This document shows, in pieces, positions 34,057 to 41,633 of a DNA stretch of 64,000 nt. Position numbers and translations under genes: made by a program. Within the stretch, counting starts at the first letter, position 1. Every line of letters starts with the position of its first letter. Under the pieces are notes generated by a model, which saw only the letters and a list, made by a program, of their open reading frames with translations, was not told the origin of the DNA and made no database searches. Origin of the DNA: Apilactobacillus micheneri (GTDB taxonomy: Bacteria > Bacillota > Bacilli > Lactobacillales > Lactobacillaceae); contig NZ_POSO01000002.1 of assembly GCF_002993975.1 (NCBI RefSeq), positions 124,232-188,231 of the forward strand. The letters are read 5' to 3'.

Positions 34057-34851
34057 TTATTGACCTGGAGTTTGTTGACCTGAAGTTTGTTGAGCTTTAC
34101 TAGTATCAGTTGGTGTTCCAGGTGTTGGATCTGGTGTTGATCCAGCTCCTAGTGACCAATAAACTGGGGCATTGTAAGTACCTACTTTTAGATTGCCTGG
34201 CATATCAAGAGTGGCTTGACTACTATTGCTTGCATAATCTAATGTTGTTTCACCCTTATTTTTTCCGGGACTTGATTGCATTACAGTCTTCGCATTAGAA
34301 TTACCATCATCGCTTCCCTTTAAACTTACGGGGTTTGTTTGAATAATGTTATTTTGGTTATTCTTAGAATTTGTATTATTTAAGTTTAAAGTCCAGTCAC
34401 TAGCATTTGCTTTATTGTCAGTATATCCTGCGTCAGGCGAAGTAAATTTACCAAGAGAAGCATTCAAAGTCCAATTGTTATTATTACCATTTCTACTATC
34501 GGAAACTGCAATCTGACCATTACTTGCACCATTACCAAATAAGTTAGCTCTCATTGCACTACTATTATCAGTTTGAATACCAAAGTCAAAATCAGGTACT
34601 GCTTCTAAAACTAAATAACCATTTACAACTTTAACAGTTGCCTTAGAAGTCTTTTTAGCGTAATCAGTTGAACTATTTTTACTATTACTAGGATCAATAG
34701 GACTTCCGTTATTATAAACACTAGTATCTGGAACTGAACCATTAGTACTGTGAGAATCGGCATGAGCCATCACATTACTTGTTGATAAACCTAATCCCAA
34801 TAAAGTAGAAAACAAGACACCGCATGAAACTATTTTTCTTTTCTTCAACAT
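34057..34851 (-). CDS. WxL domain surface protein
   Basis: A 264-residue exported protein, first gene of the locus. The signal peptide is at residues 1-31 (cut near AHA-DS). The WxL domain has a first motif, NNWTLNASLG, and a second, APVYWSLGAGS, which bind non-covalently to peptidoglycan. WxL proteins normally end right after the second motif. Here a tail of 27 residues rich in Pro, Thr and Gln follows (TPDPTPGTPTDTSKAQQTSG), which could be a spacer or glycosylation region. A promoter (TTGTTT, 17 bases, TATAAT) lies upstream. Confidence 0.9.
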   Translation of the reverse strand: MLKKRKIVSCGVLFSTLLGLGLSTSNVMAHADSHSTNGSVPDTSVYNNGSPIDPSNSKNSSTDYAKKTSKATVKVVNGYLVLEAVPDFDFGIQTDNSSAMRANLFGNGASNGQIAVSDSRNGNNNNWTLNASLGKFTSPDAGYTDNKANASDWTLNLNNTNSKNNQNNIIQTNPVSLKGSDDGNSNAKTVMQSSPGKNKGETTLDYASNSSQATLDMPGNLKVGTYNAPVYWSLGAGSTPDPTPGTPTDTSKAQQTSGQQTPGQ

Positions 34852-34886
34852 ATAAATACACTCCTTATATAATTAATCTAGATTAT

Positions 34887-34915
34887 ATTATAATAATTTT
34901 TTCATAAAAAAACAA
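34887..34915 (-). promoter_or_regulatory. Promoter of the WxL operon
   Basis: On the minus strand TTGTTT (34915-34910), 17 bases, TATAAT (34892-34887), 36 bases before the ATG of the WxL gene. Confidence 0.6.
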
Positions 34916-35566
34916 TTAAGATATATTAAAAATCATATCCTTTTTAAGTAAAATGTTCAACTACTCTTTTTATTTATAAGAATACAATGCTAATTATTTC
35001 TACTAGAGAGAAAATAAAAGTTATAGCATATTAAAATTTATAATTTACCTGTATATATTTATTTAAAGTGGGATTAATCTAAACAGTATCTATAATAATT
35101 TTTGTACATTAAAAGATAATTTTTTCTTTTGCAATAATAATTATAGAAAATAATATCATAGATATTATTAATTACAAAAGGACAAATTTAATAGATTATT
35201 AACTAGAACGTTTTCCCTTTTTACTCCCGAAGTATATTATTAATATATTTTAAAAACATTAGAACCAGAGGAAACTTATACTAAAAAAATTAAGATAAAC
35301 ATAAAATGCGCCATTTAATAAACATACTCTCCTTAACTTTGATATTTTATTTTAAGAGGGTATGATTCTCAACCATATATTATTTACACAATTTTATATA
35401 CTTTAGTATTCTAGGTTATAGACAATTTAGCTAATACAGAAAATAAGTTGCAAAATACAAAATATTCTAATTATATATAGATATAGACTATTTTGTATTT
35501 GTTTAATATAACAAATCATTTACAAAAAATAACAATAACAAAATTCAGTTATTAACAATATAAAAA
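34916..35566. other. 650-base noncoding AT-rich region
   Basis: No ORF here has both a start and a ribosome site. It contains two inverted repeats near its right end: CAAAATACAAAATA (35451-35464) with TATTTTGTATTTG (35489-35501), and ATTTGTT with AACAAAT (35497-35516). The second overlaps the first. These may form the rlmH terminator region or belong to an element boundary. Otherwise I see only promoter-like AT-rich DNA. Confidence 0.5.
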
Positions 35567-36046
35567 TCACTTATGGTATATTCTACCCTCATTAATCATA
35601 AATGCACGATATACCTGTTCAGTTAAAACTAGACGCATTAATTGATGGGGCAAAGTAAATTTACCAAATGAGATTTGTGTATCTGCCCTTTTTAAGACTT
35701 TAGGTGATAACCCTAATGATCCACCAATAACAAAAGTAATATCTGAATTACCATATGTAGTTAGTTTGTCTAATTCTTTCGCAAATTCTTCCGAAGTTCT
35801 TTCTTTACCTAAGATGGCTAAAGCATATACATATTCACGATCCGAAATCTTAGATAAAATTCTCTGGCCTTCTTTTTCCATCACATTGTCCATTTGAGCT
35901 TGGCTAAGCGACTCTGGAGCTTTCTCATCTGGAACTTCAATAATCCGAAATTTACAAAAACGAGATAAACGCTTGGCATATTCGGAAATTCCCGCTTTAA
36001 AGTACTTTTCTTTTAATTTTCCTACTACAACTAACTTAATATTCAT
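35567..36046 (-). CDS. rlmH: 23S rRNA pseudouridine-1915 N3-methyltransferase
   Basis: A 159-residue SPOUT methyltransferase acting on the 70S ribosome. The knot region is visible as [18 protein letters not shown], and the C-terminus [26 protein letters not shown] is typical. Length and termini are normal. The last codons (ATA TAC CAT AAG TGA) correspond to the place where staphylococcal SCC elements integrate. A DnaA-box cluster lies directly upstream. Confidence 0.97.
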   Translation of the reverse strand: MNIKLVVVGKLKEKYFKAGISEYAKRLSRFCKFRIIEVPDEKAPESLSQAQMDNVMEKEGQRILSKISDREYVYALAILGKERTSEEFAKELDKLTTYGNSDITFVIGGSLGLSPKVLKRADTQISFGKFTLPHQLMRLVLTEQVYRAFMINEGRIYHK

Positions 36047-36139
36047 TTGTGAAATTATCCTTTCTAAAATAATAAATACTATATTTTGTGTTTAATTTTG
36101 AAAGCAAACACTACCAATATGATTTTGAAAATGTCAATG

Positions 36140-36176
36140 TTTTCCACAAAGTTATCCACAAGCAGTGGATACTTTG
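36140..36176. repeat. DnaA-box element, copy 1
   Basis: TTTTCCACA (36140-36148) and TTATCCACA (36152-36160), followed by a partial inverted box AGTGGATAC. The same arrangement recurs about 108 bases to the right. Confidence 0.7.
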
Positions 36177-36246
36177 TTTTTTGTGTAACAGCTATAAAAC
36201 GCCTACAAATAAGCAATTATATCACCAATATTTTACGTGTAACTTT

Positions 36247-36285
36247 TTTATCCACAGAGTTATCCACAGGCTAGTGGATAAAATA
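36247..36285. repeat. DnaA-box element, copy 2
   Basis: TTATCCACA twice (36248-36256 and 36260-36268), then an inverted near-box AGTGGATAA (36273-36281). With copy 1 this makes at least four good DnaA boxes in 130 bases, followed by very AT-rich DNA. Confidence 0.7.
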
Positions 36286-36289
36286 ACAT

Positions 36290-36578
36290 TTTAATTTTCA
36301 ATATCTATAAATCGCTTTTAAATCAATGTTTATAAGCATATATGTATAAAAATCAACAAATAATGATTTTCGTGAAACAATTACAAATTATATTGTGAAA
36401 AATAGCAATTTAAGATTTCACAAATTTTATATCAATAAATAAATTTAATGTTCGTTAATATTATTCAACTAATATTTATTATATCAATTTTAATAATAAT
36501 TTTTAAGGCCATTTATTTGTGCCTAAGCAAAATTTATACAATAATATATTTGATGTTTGTAATTAAGGAGGAACATTT
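36290..36578. other. AT-rich noncoding region before katA
   Basis: Almost pure A/T DNA between the DnaA boxes and catalase. It could be an unwinding region if the boxes form an origin, and must also hold the katA promoter; TACAAT near 36537 is a possible -10. No gene seen. Confidence 0.4.
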
Positions 36579-38024
36579 ATGACTGATAAATTAACTACTG
36601 ATGAAGGTCAACCATGGGCAGACAACAATCATTCTTTGACTGCTGGTAACCGTGGCCCTGTTTTATTACAAGACTATCAACTAATTGAAAAATTAGCTCA
36701 CTTTAACCGCGAACGTATTCCTGAACGTGTTGTCCACGCCAAGGGTGCTGGTGCTAAAGGAGTCTTCAAATTAACTCGTGATATGAGTGAATACACGAAA
36801 GCCGACTTGTTCAATGGCAAAGGTAAGGAAACTCCAATGACAATTAGATTTTCTGAAGTTGCCGGTGAATTAGGTTATCCTGACACCCTTCGTGATGTTC
36901 GTGGATTCTCAATGAAATTCTATACTAAAGATGGTAACTACGATATTGTAGGTAATAATACACCTGTCTTTTTCGTAAATGATCCATTAAAGTTCCCAGA
37001 TTTCATTCATTCGCAAAAACGTGATCCTGCTACTCATCTAAGATCACAAGATATGCAATGGGATTTCTGGGCACACTCCCCTGAATCACTTCATCAAGTA
37101 ACATACTTAATGGGTGATCGTGGTAATCCAGCTAGCTATGCTAATATGAATGGTTATGGTTCTCATACATTCAAATGGGTCAATGCTGATGGCAAACCTT
37201 GCTGGGTCAAATATCATTTCATCTCAGAACAAGGTGTTAAAAACATGACTGATGCACAAGCGCAAAAAGTGGCATCAGAAAATACTGATTACTTAATTCA
37301 AGATTTGTATGATCGAATTAAAAAAGGTGACTATCCAAAATGGAAAGTTTGTGTTCAAATTATCCCTTATGAAGAAGGTTTGAACTACAAATATGATATT
37401 TTTGATGTCACTAAGACCGTTTCACATAAGGATTATCCATTACAAGAAATTGGTGAATTTACTTTAAACAAAAATCCTGCTAATTACTTTGATGATGTTG
37501 AAGAAGCAGCCTTTTCACCTGCTAACCTGGTTCCTGGAATTGAACCATCAATGGATAAATTACTACAAGGTCGTTTATTCGCATACAAAGATGCTGAAAG
37601 ATATCGTTTAGGTGCTAACTATGAAAAGTTACCTATCAACCGTCCTAAGAATGAAGTTCATAACTATGCTCGTGATGGCTTCATGGCACAAGGACAAAAC
37701 GGTGACGTTAATTATGAACCTAATGGTGAAAACGGTCCTACAGAAGATCCACATGCAAAAATTCATTCATATAAGGTCGATGGTGAAGCTGGTCATTACA
37801 AGACTTATGACGCTGATCCATATTCACAAGTTGGGGCTTTATACAATGTATATTCCGATGATGAAAAAGATCGTCTAATCGAAACTCTTAAGAACACCTT
37901 AGGTACTATTAAGAGCCATGAAAATAAAGTGCTAGAAACTCGCATGTTCTACAAAGCTGACCATGATTATGGAACTCGTGTTGCTAAGGCTTTAGGTTTA
38001 GATATGGATGAAATCACTAAATAA
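36579..38024 (+). CDS. katA: Haem catalase
   Basis: A monofunctional small-subunit catalase, 481 residues, converting H2O2 to water and oxygen. Distal His53 in RVVHAKGAGAKG, the catalytic Asn in VGNNTPVFF (126-127), and the proximal haem ligand Tyr336 with Arg332 in GRLFAYKDAERYRLG are all present, so the enzyme should be active when haem is available. Most lactobacilli cannot make haem and use it only if supplied. Codon use is noticeably more GC-rich and regular than in the neighbours, consistent with high expression. AGGAGG lies just upstream of the ATG. Confidence 0.97.
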   Translation: MTDKLTTDEGQPWADNNHSLTAGNRGPVLLQDYQLIEKLAHFNRERIPERVVHAKGAGAKGVFKLTRDMSEYTKADLFNGKGKETPMTIRFSEVAGELGYPDTLRDVRGFSMKFYTKDGNYDIVGNNTPVFFVNDPLKFPDFIHSQKRDPATHLRSQDMQWDFWAHSPESLHQVTYLMGDRGNPASYANMNGYGSHTFKWVNADGKPCWVKYHFISEQGVKNMTDAQAQKVASENTDYLIQDLYDRIKKGDYPKWKVCVQIIPYEEGLNYKYDIFDVTKTVSHKDYPLQEIGEFTLNKNPANYFDDVEEAAFSPANLVPGIEPSMDKLLQGRLFAYKDAERYRLGANYEKLPINRPKNEVHNYARDGFMAQGQNGDVNYEPNGENGPTEDPHAKIHSYKVDGEAGHYKTYDADPYSQVGALYNVYSDDEKDRLIETLKNTLGTIKSHENKVLETRMFYKADHDYGTRVAKALGLDMDEITK

Positions 38025-38036
38025 ATAAAGTTTTTT

Positions 38037-38059
38037 AAGATTGCCCTATTGGCAATCTT
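38037..38059 (+). terminator. Terminator of katA
   Basis: AAGATTGCC pairs with GGCAATCTT around CTATT, followed by a T run. Confidence 0.9.
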
Positions 38060-38238
38060 TTTTTATACATATATAGGATAATATTGTACACAATATGTCA
38101 GGCTTGTAATATTAAATAATATAAATGTAATTATCTAATAACGTTGCTGATACATTCTCCATGTATAGTTATAAATATAAATTAAACGAACGAACTCAAT
38201 AAAACGAATTAATTTAATACAAGGAGAAATGTTATATT

Positions 38239-38613
38239 TTGAATAGTCTTAAAAAATCAATCATTAAATACACAGTAATCGCGTTAGGTACATTTGCTTT
38301 ATTATTTGCATTTAACCTATCAACTAACAATCAAAACAATGCTCAAGCTGCTACCAACTGGCAAACAGTTGCTGAAAGAGGTTTATCAAAATCACAAGTT
38401 GCTGCTAGACGTTGGGTTTCATTCCACGAATCCACTAACAGATACTATGCAAGAAATGGTAGTTGTTATGGTAAGTTCCAATTAAGTATTGGTTACTTAC
38501 ATGGTGATTATTCACATAAAAACCAAGAATTAACTGCTAACCGTTACGTTAAGAACCGTTATGGTACATGGACAAATGCTAAGCACTTCTGGCAAACACA
38601 CCATTGGTACTAA
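38239..38613 (+). CDS. Apf-like secreted protein, short form
   Basis: A 124-residue exported protein whose C-terminal 70 residues match the aggregation-promoting factor family, a lysozyme-like fold: ARRWVSFHESTNRYYARNG, YGKFQLSIGYLHGDYS, NRYVKNRYGTWTNAKHFW. The glutamate in FHES is the likely catalytic residue. Apf proteins are abundant surface proteins affecting cell shape and aggregation. This one lacks the usual wall-binding N-terminal domain. The start is unusual: TTG at 38239 lies 12 bases after AAGGAG, and the codon just before it, ATT, is better spaced. An out-of-frame ATG (38229) lies between. Confidence 0.85.
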   Translation: MNSLKKSIIKYTVIALGTFALLFAFNLSTNNQNNAQAATNWQTVAERGLSKSQVAARRWVSFHESTNRYYARNGSCYGKFQLSIGYLHGDYSHKNQELTANRYVKNRYGTWTNAKHFWQTHHWY

Positions 38614-38627
38614 AATAAAATATTACT

Positions 38628-38662
38628 AAAAAGCTCACCATCTGTTTAGATGATGAGCTTTT
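38628..38662 (+). terminator. Terminator of the apf-like gene
   Basis: AAAAGCTCACCATCT pairs with AGATGATGAGCTTTT (one mismatch) around GTTT, followed by T8. The ATG codons inside this hairpin open the next reading frame but are unlikely starts. Confidence 0.85.
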
Positions 38663-38706
38663 TTTTAAATAGTGATAAAATAGTTTTAACAAATAAAGAA
38701 TTTGAG

Positions 38707-39147
38707 GTGTTCAATATCAACAATTATTATGTAGTTGATAAATCACTACTACCAGAAGCTTTTAGTCGTGTTATTGAGGCACGAAAATTACTAAATAATG
38801 GTGAAGTAAAAAATGTTAGTGATGCCGTCAAAAAAGTAGGCATTAGTCGTGCCAGTTATTATAAATATAAAGATTTCGTATATGAAGCGGAAAATAATAG
38901 ACAGCGTAAAGCAGTCATTTCCTTTTTGTTAAATCACAAAAGTGGCATCTTATCTGAAGTTTTAAACGGAATTTCCAAAACAGATGCTAATATCTTAACC
39001 ATTAATCAAAACATTCCAATCAATAATATGGCTAATGTTGTTATTTCACTAGACATTAATCATATGAATATTTCAGTAGAAGCAATGATGGATAAAATAA
39101 GACAGATTAAAGATACCAGTAAAGTTAGACTGATTACTATAGAATAA
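38707..39147 (+). CDS. pheB: ACT-domain protein, PheB/UPF0735 type
   Basis: A protein of about 143-146 residues with the PheB layout: YYVVDKSLLPEAFSRVIEAR near the start, a helix-turn-helix-like segment SDAVKKVGISRASYYKYKD, and a C-terminal ACT domain (about 70-140). ACT domains bind small ligands such as amino acids; the name comes from linkage to pheA elsewhere, and the function is unproven. The start is unclear: GTG at 38707 lies inside the GAGGTG ribosome site. By spacing and by comparison with the usual N-terminus, ATC at 38716 is the best start. The upstream ATG at 38650 is inside the previous terminator. Confidence 0.8.
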   Translation: MFNINNYYVVDKSLLPEAFSRVIEARKLLNNGEVKNVSDAVKKVGISRASYYKYKDFVYEAENNRQRKAVISFLLNHKSGILSEVLNGISKTDANILTINQNIPINNMANVVISLDINHMNISVEAMMDKIRQIKDTSKVRLITIE

Positions 39148-39180
39148 AAAAGAGAACTCCAAAAATGGACTTCTCTTTTT
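39146..39180. terminator. Bidirectional terminator
   Basis: AAAAAGAGAACTCCA pairs (with a mismatch) with TGGACTTCTCTTTTT, flanked by A and T runs. Confidence 0.85.
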
Positions 39181-39183
39181 TAT

Positions 39184-39876
39184 TTAGATAATTGTTTGTG
39201 ACTTAGTATTATATGAAGCTGGTGATTCCTTAGCAACTAAATTGGAAACTTTTTGCATATGATCACCAAAATCACGAATTAATTCCTGAATTTGTAAATA
39301 TTCATCGTGTGCTTCTAAACGATTCATTCTTTTGATAATTGCACGACGTTCACGATTACGAAAACATAATTTCAGTTGACGACTTACATTCAATATTTCA
39401 GTTAAACAAAAAACATTAACTGACATGGGTGCAGTTCCTAACATCTGACTAGAAATATGATCGATAATTTCTTGATTAGTTTGATGTTTAGGTACAAAAG
39501 TTCTTACTTTGTGTAGTAATCCTTTTTTCTTTTCAACTACGTGTCCATATTCAGCAAATTGTTCGCCTAATGCCATATAGGTATGTTTCATAACATCTAT
39601 ATTCTGCAATAGTTTAGCGATAACTGTATCAACATCAGAATCCTTATTTCTTTCAATTAAATCCATAAATGAATTTAAAAAGTACAATTGATGTGGCAAA
39701 TTATTAGAAATCTTTATTTTATTATCCGCACCGATACTAATAACATCTGCAGCTGCTAAATCTATTAAACAGCTATCGACTAGGTATGCACGTGAGCGAA
39801 TATTTTTTAACATTACTCTACTATCTTTTGATTTACTAGTAATCAAAAAATACATTTCAGCAGTTGTAAGTGCCAT
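39184..39876 (-). CDS. GPP34 (Golgi phosphoprotein 3)-like protein
   Basis: A 230-residue soluble protein. The N-terminus, ALTTAEMYFLITSKSKDSRV to AYLVDSCLIDLAAADVISIG, follows the helix pattern of the GPP34 family (L-S-x-A-E-x-x-x-L ... A-x-L-x-D-L). That family binds phosphoinositide or acidic lipids in eukaryotes and is of unknown role in bacteria. The start at MALTTAEM follows GGAGG by 7 bases; the open frame extends 13 codons further. It lies downstream of the GDPD gene on the same strand. Confidence 0.6.
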   Translation of the reverse strand: MALTTAEMYFLITSKSKDSRVMLKNIRSRAYLVDSCLIDLAAADVISIGADNKIKISNNLPHQLYFLNSFMDLIERNKDSDVDTVIAKLLQNIDVMKHTYMALGEQFAEYGHVVEKKKGLLHKVRTFVPKHQTNQEIIDHISSQMLGTAPMSVNVFCLTEILNVSRQLKLCFRNRERRAIIKRMNRLEAHDEYLQIQELIRDFGDHMQKVSNLVAKESPASYNTKSQTII

Positions 39877-39943
39877 GATGTAGCCTCCGTGAAAAGAATA
39901 GCAATATTTTACCACTTAAACATAAGTTTTGCAGTAATATTTG

Positions 39944-40630
39944 CTAACTTTGTATTTCATTTTTTATTTTATTAGCACGCTCAAAATCGTTGGTAAATAT
40001 TCCCTTTATCTTTTTATTAAATAAGAATCGCAAACGTAGTCTATGATTAACGGTAAATATTGATTCTTGATTTTCAATATTTTCCTGAAAGAATTTTAAA
40101 TGCAGTGCATCTAGATGATACTTTTGCATAAACATTTGTGGATTTTTAATTTTTCTTACTGATAAAAAGCAATATTTCTGATTACTATCAATTTTTTGGG
40201 CAATTTTTATAGAATCCATATTAAAGGATGAATAAATGACTGGATGACATAAATGATATTCATTCATCATTTTAATCACGATATTTTCAATTCCACGATA
40301 ATGAATTTTATTAGTTTTGAATTCTAAATTTAAATAAATGTCTTTATTTTCAACTAAATCTAATAGTTCACTTAAAGTCGGAATAGGTTCATAGTTATCT
40401 AAAGAAAATTGGCGAAGCTCATCTAAAGTGTAATCTTTAACAAAGCCACGACCATCGGTTGTTCGGTTAATTTTTTCATCGTGAATAATCACTGGAACAT
40501 TATCCTTCGTTAGATGTACATCAAACTCAATGCCATCAATATGGTGATTAATGGCATAACGAAATCCTTGTATTGAATTTTCTGGATATTCAGCCGGAAA
40601 ACCACGATGTCCGAATATTAAAGTCTTCAA
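39944..40630 (-). CDS. Glycerophosphodiester phosphodiesterase
   Basis: A 228-residue GDPD/UgpQ-type enzyme hydrolysing glycerophosphodiesters to glycerol-3-phosphate and an alcohol. The catalytic and calcium-binding set is present: GHRGFPAEYPENS at the start, EFDVHLTKDNVPVIIHD, and the FKTNK strand later. No signal peptide, so cytoplasmic. The start is TTG at 40630, 8 bases after GGGAGG; an upstream GTG in frame overlaps the ribosome site. Confidence 0.92.
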   Translation of the reverse strand: MKTLIFGHRGFPAEYPENSIQGFRYAINHHIDGIEFDVHLTKDNVPVIIHDEKINRTTDGRGFVKDYTLDELRQFSLDNYEPIPTLSELLDLVENKDIYLNLEFKTNKIHYRGIENIVIKMMNEYHLCHPVIYSSFNMDSIKIAQKIDSNQKYCFLSVRKIKNPQMFMQKYHLDALHLKFFQENIENQESIFTVNHRLRLRFLFNKKIKGIFTNDFERANKIKNEIQS

Positions 40631-40755
40631 GATAACCACCTCCCCTATAAAAATTCATTTACTGTTAATGATAAATCTATTTGAGAATTTTGCAAATAAT
40701 CAATTTATTAAAATGTTATAATATTGTTAATAATAAGTTTATTAGGAGGATGCCT

Positions 40756-41247
40756 ATGATTTATGCAATTATCAGTTTTATCGCTGGATACATAATGTTT
40801 GTTTTTTGTTTGTTCCAAGGCGTTTTAGATATGTCCGCCCAAATAAATGAAATTCATAAAGCTGAAAATTCATCTAAAAAATTTAAAGCTATTAGAACCG
40901 GACTATGGATGATTCCACCATTAAAAATTATGCTTGAAAGAAATCGCTTAAGAAATATTCTTAAAAGTAGTGGTAATTCAAAAGAAGATGCCGAACGTTT
41001 TAAAAGATTCTATAATATTTCTAACCAATCTACTGCCTGGGCATACATTTCATTTGCTTGTATGTTAGAAGCAATTGTTTCTATTAAAACTGTGTTTGAT
41101 GCTTTTGGATGGCATTTAACTTTACCATTGTTCAGTGTATTATCTTTAATAGTAATAATCGCCGGTTATGCACAAGTTATGTATCGTGCTTCAGATGATC
41201 GCGAAGAAAAATTAAGTGCTAAAATTAACCGACTAGGTAAGCAATAA
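40756..41247 (+). CDS. Membrane protein of unknown function
   Basis: A 163-residue protein with an N-terminal membrane helix (about 1-22), a basic cytoplasmic-looking stretch (about 30-90, KAENSSKKFKAIRTGLW) and two helices near the C-terminus. I do not recognise the family. The start at MIYAIISF follows AGGAGG by 6 bases; an open frame extends 25 codons upstream without a site. The ArsR gene begins 17 bases after its stop, so the two are probably co-transcribed. Confidence 0.6.
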   Translation: MIYAIISFIAGYIMFVFCLFQGVLDMSAQINEIHKAENSSKKFKAIRTGLWMIPPLKIMLERNRLRNILKSSGNSKEDAERFKRFYNISNQSTAWAYISFACMLEAIVSIKTVFDAFGWHLTLPLFSVLSLIVIIAGYAQVMYRASDDREEKLSAKINRLGKQ

Positions 41248-41264
41248 TTCAATTGGAGGCCATA

Positions 41265-41546
41265 ATGAATATTAATGAACAAAAACTACATATGATTACT
41301 AAGGCTCTAGATAATTCAACAAGAATTAAAATGTTATATTATCTAGCTGAAAATAATAGTAGTAATGTTTCAAATCTTATTAATGTTTTTAATATCTCTC
41401 AACCTAATATTTCTCGACATTTGAAAATATTAGCGGATGCTAACTTAGTTTTTAGTACTAAAGATGGTAAAGAAAGAATCTATCAATTAAGTGATAAGCA
41501 TGTTTACCAATTATTATTAACTTTAAAAACGCATATTAATGATTAA
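41265..41546 (+). CDS. ArsR/SmtB family metal-responsive repressor
   Basis: A 93-residue winged-helix regulator. The recognition helix is ISQPNISRHLKIL. The last helix carries Asp77, His79, His90 and Asp93, which reproduces the D-x-H...H-x-x-(H/D) spacing of the alpha-5 zinc site known in CzrA/SmtB-type sensors. This predicts a zinc (or cobalt) sensor and not an arsenic or cadmium sensor; there are no cysteines. The start at MNINEQK follows GGAGG by 5 bases. The metal-binding lipoprotein gene follows, with a palindrome over its promoter. Confidence 0.85.
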   Translation: MNINEQKLHMITKALDNSTRIKMLYYLAENNSSNVSNLINVFNISQPNISRHLKILADANLVFSTKDGKERIYQLSDKHVYQLLLTLKTHIND

Positions 41547-41556
41547 ATCTTATTAA

Positions 41557-41612
41557 TTGACATATATCTCTTTTTGTTATATAAATGTATTTAATATATA
41601 ACAAAGAGATAT
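41557..41612 (+). promoter_or_regulatory. Promoter with overlapping long inverted repeat
   Basis: TTGACA (41557-41562), 17 bases, TATAAA (41580-41585) is a near-ideal promoter. An inverted repeat, ATATCTCTTTTTGTTATATA with TATATAACAAAGAGATAT (41564-41612), covers the spacer, the -10 and the likely start site. It is a good operator for the ArsR protein; as RNA it could also form a weak terminator. Confidence 0.65.
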
Positions 41613-41633
41613 TTGTATTTTATGGAGGAATTT

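Noticed and set aside
35300-35375. Small minus-strand ORFs after AAGGAGAG near 35330
   Set aside because: They are only 11-12 codons and wrongly spaced from the site.
28978-35580. Complete SCC or integrative element
   Set aside because: No recombinase, integrase or transposase frame is present in the window; only a short repeat match supports it.
36086-36294. Two ORFs of 62 and 68 codons across the DnaA-box region
   Set aside because: No ribosome site, and the reading crosses the DnaA boxes and AT-rich DNA; better explained as noncoding.
38650-38706. ATG at 38650 as the start of pheB
   Set aside because: It lies in the terminator hairpin of the preceding gene and adds residues not typical of the family; the real ribosome site is at 38704-38709.
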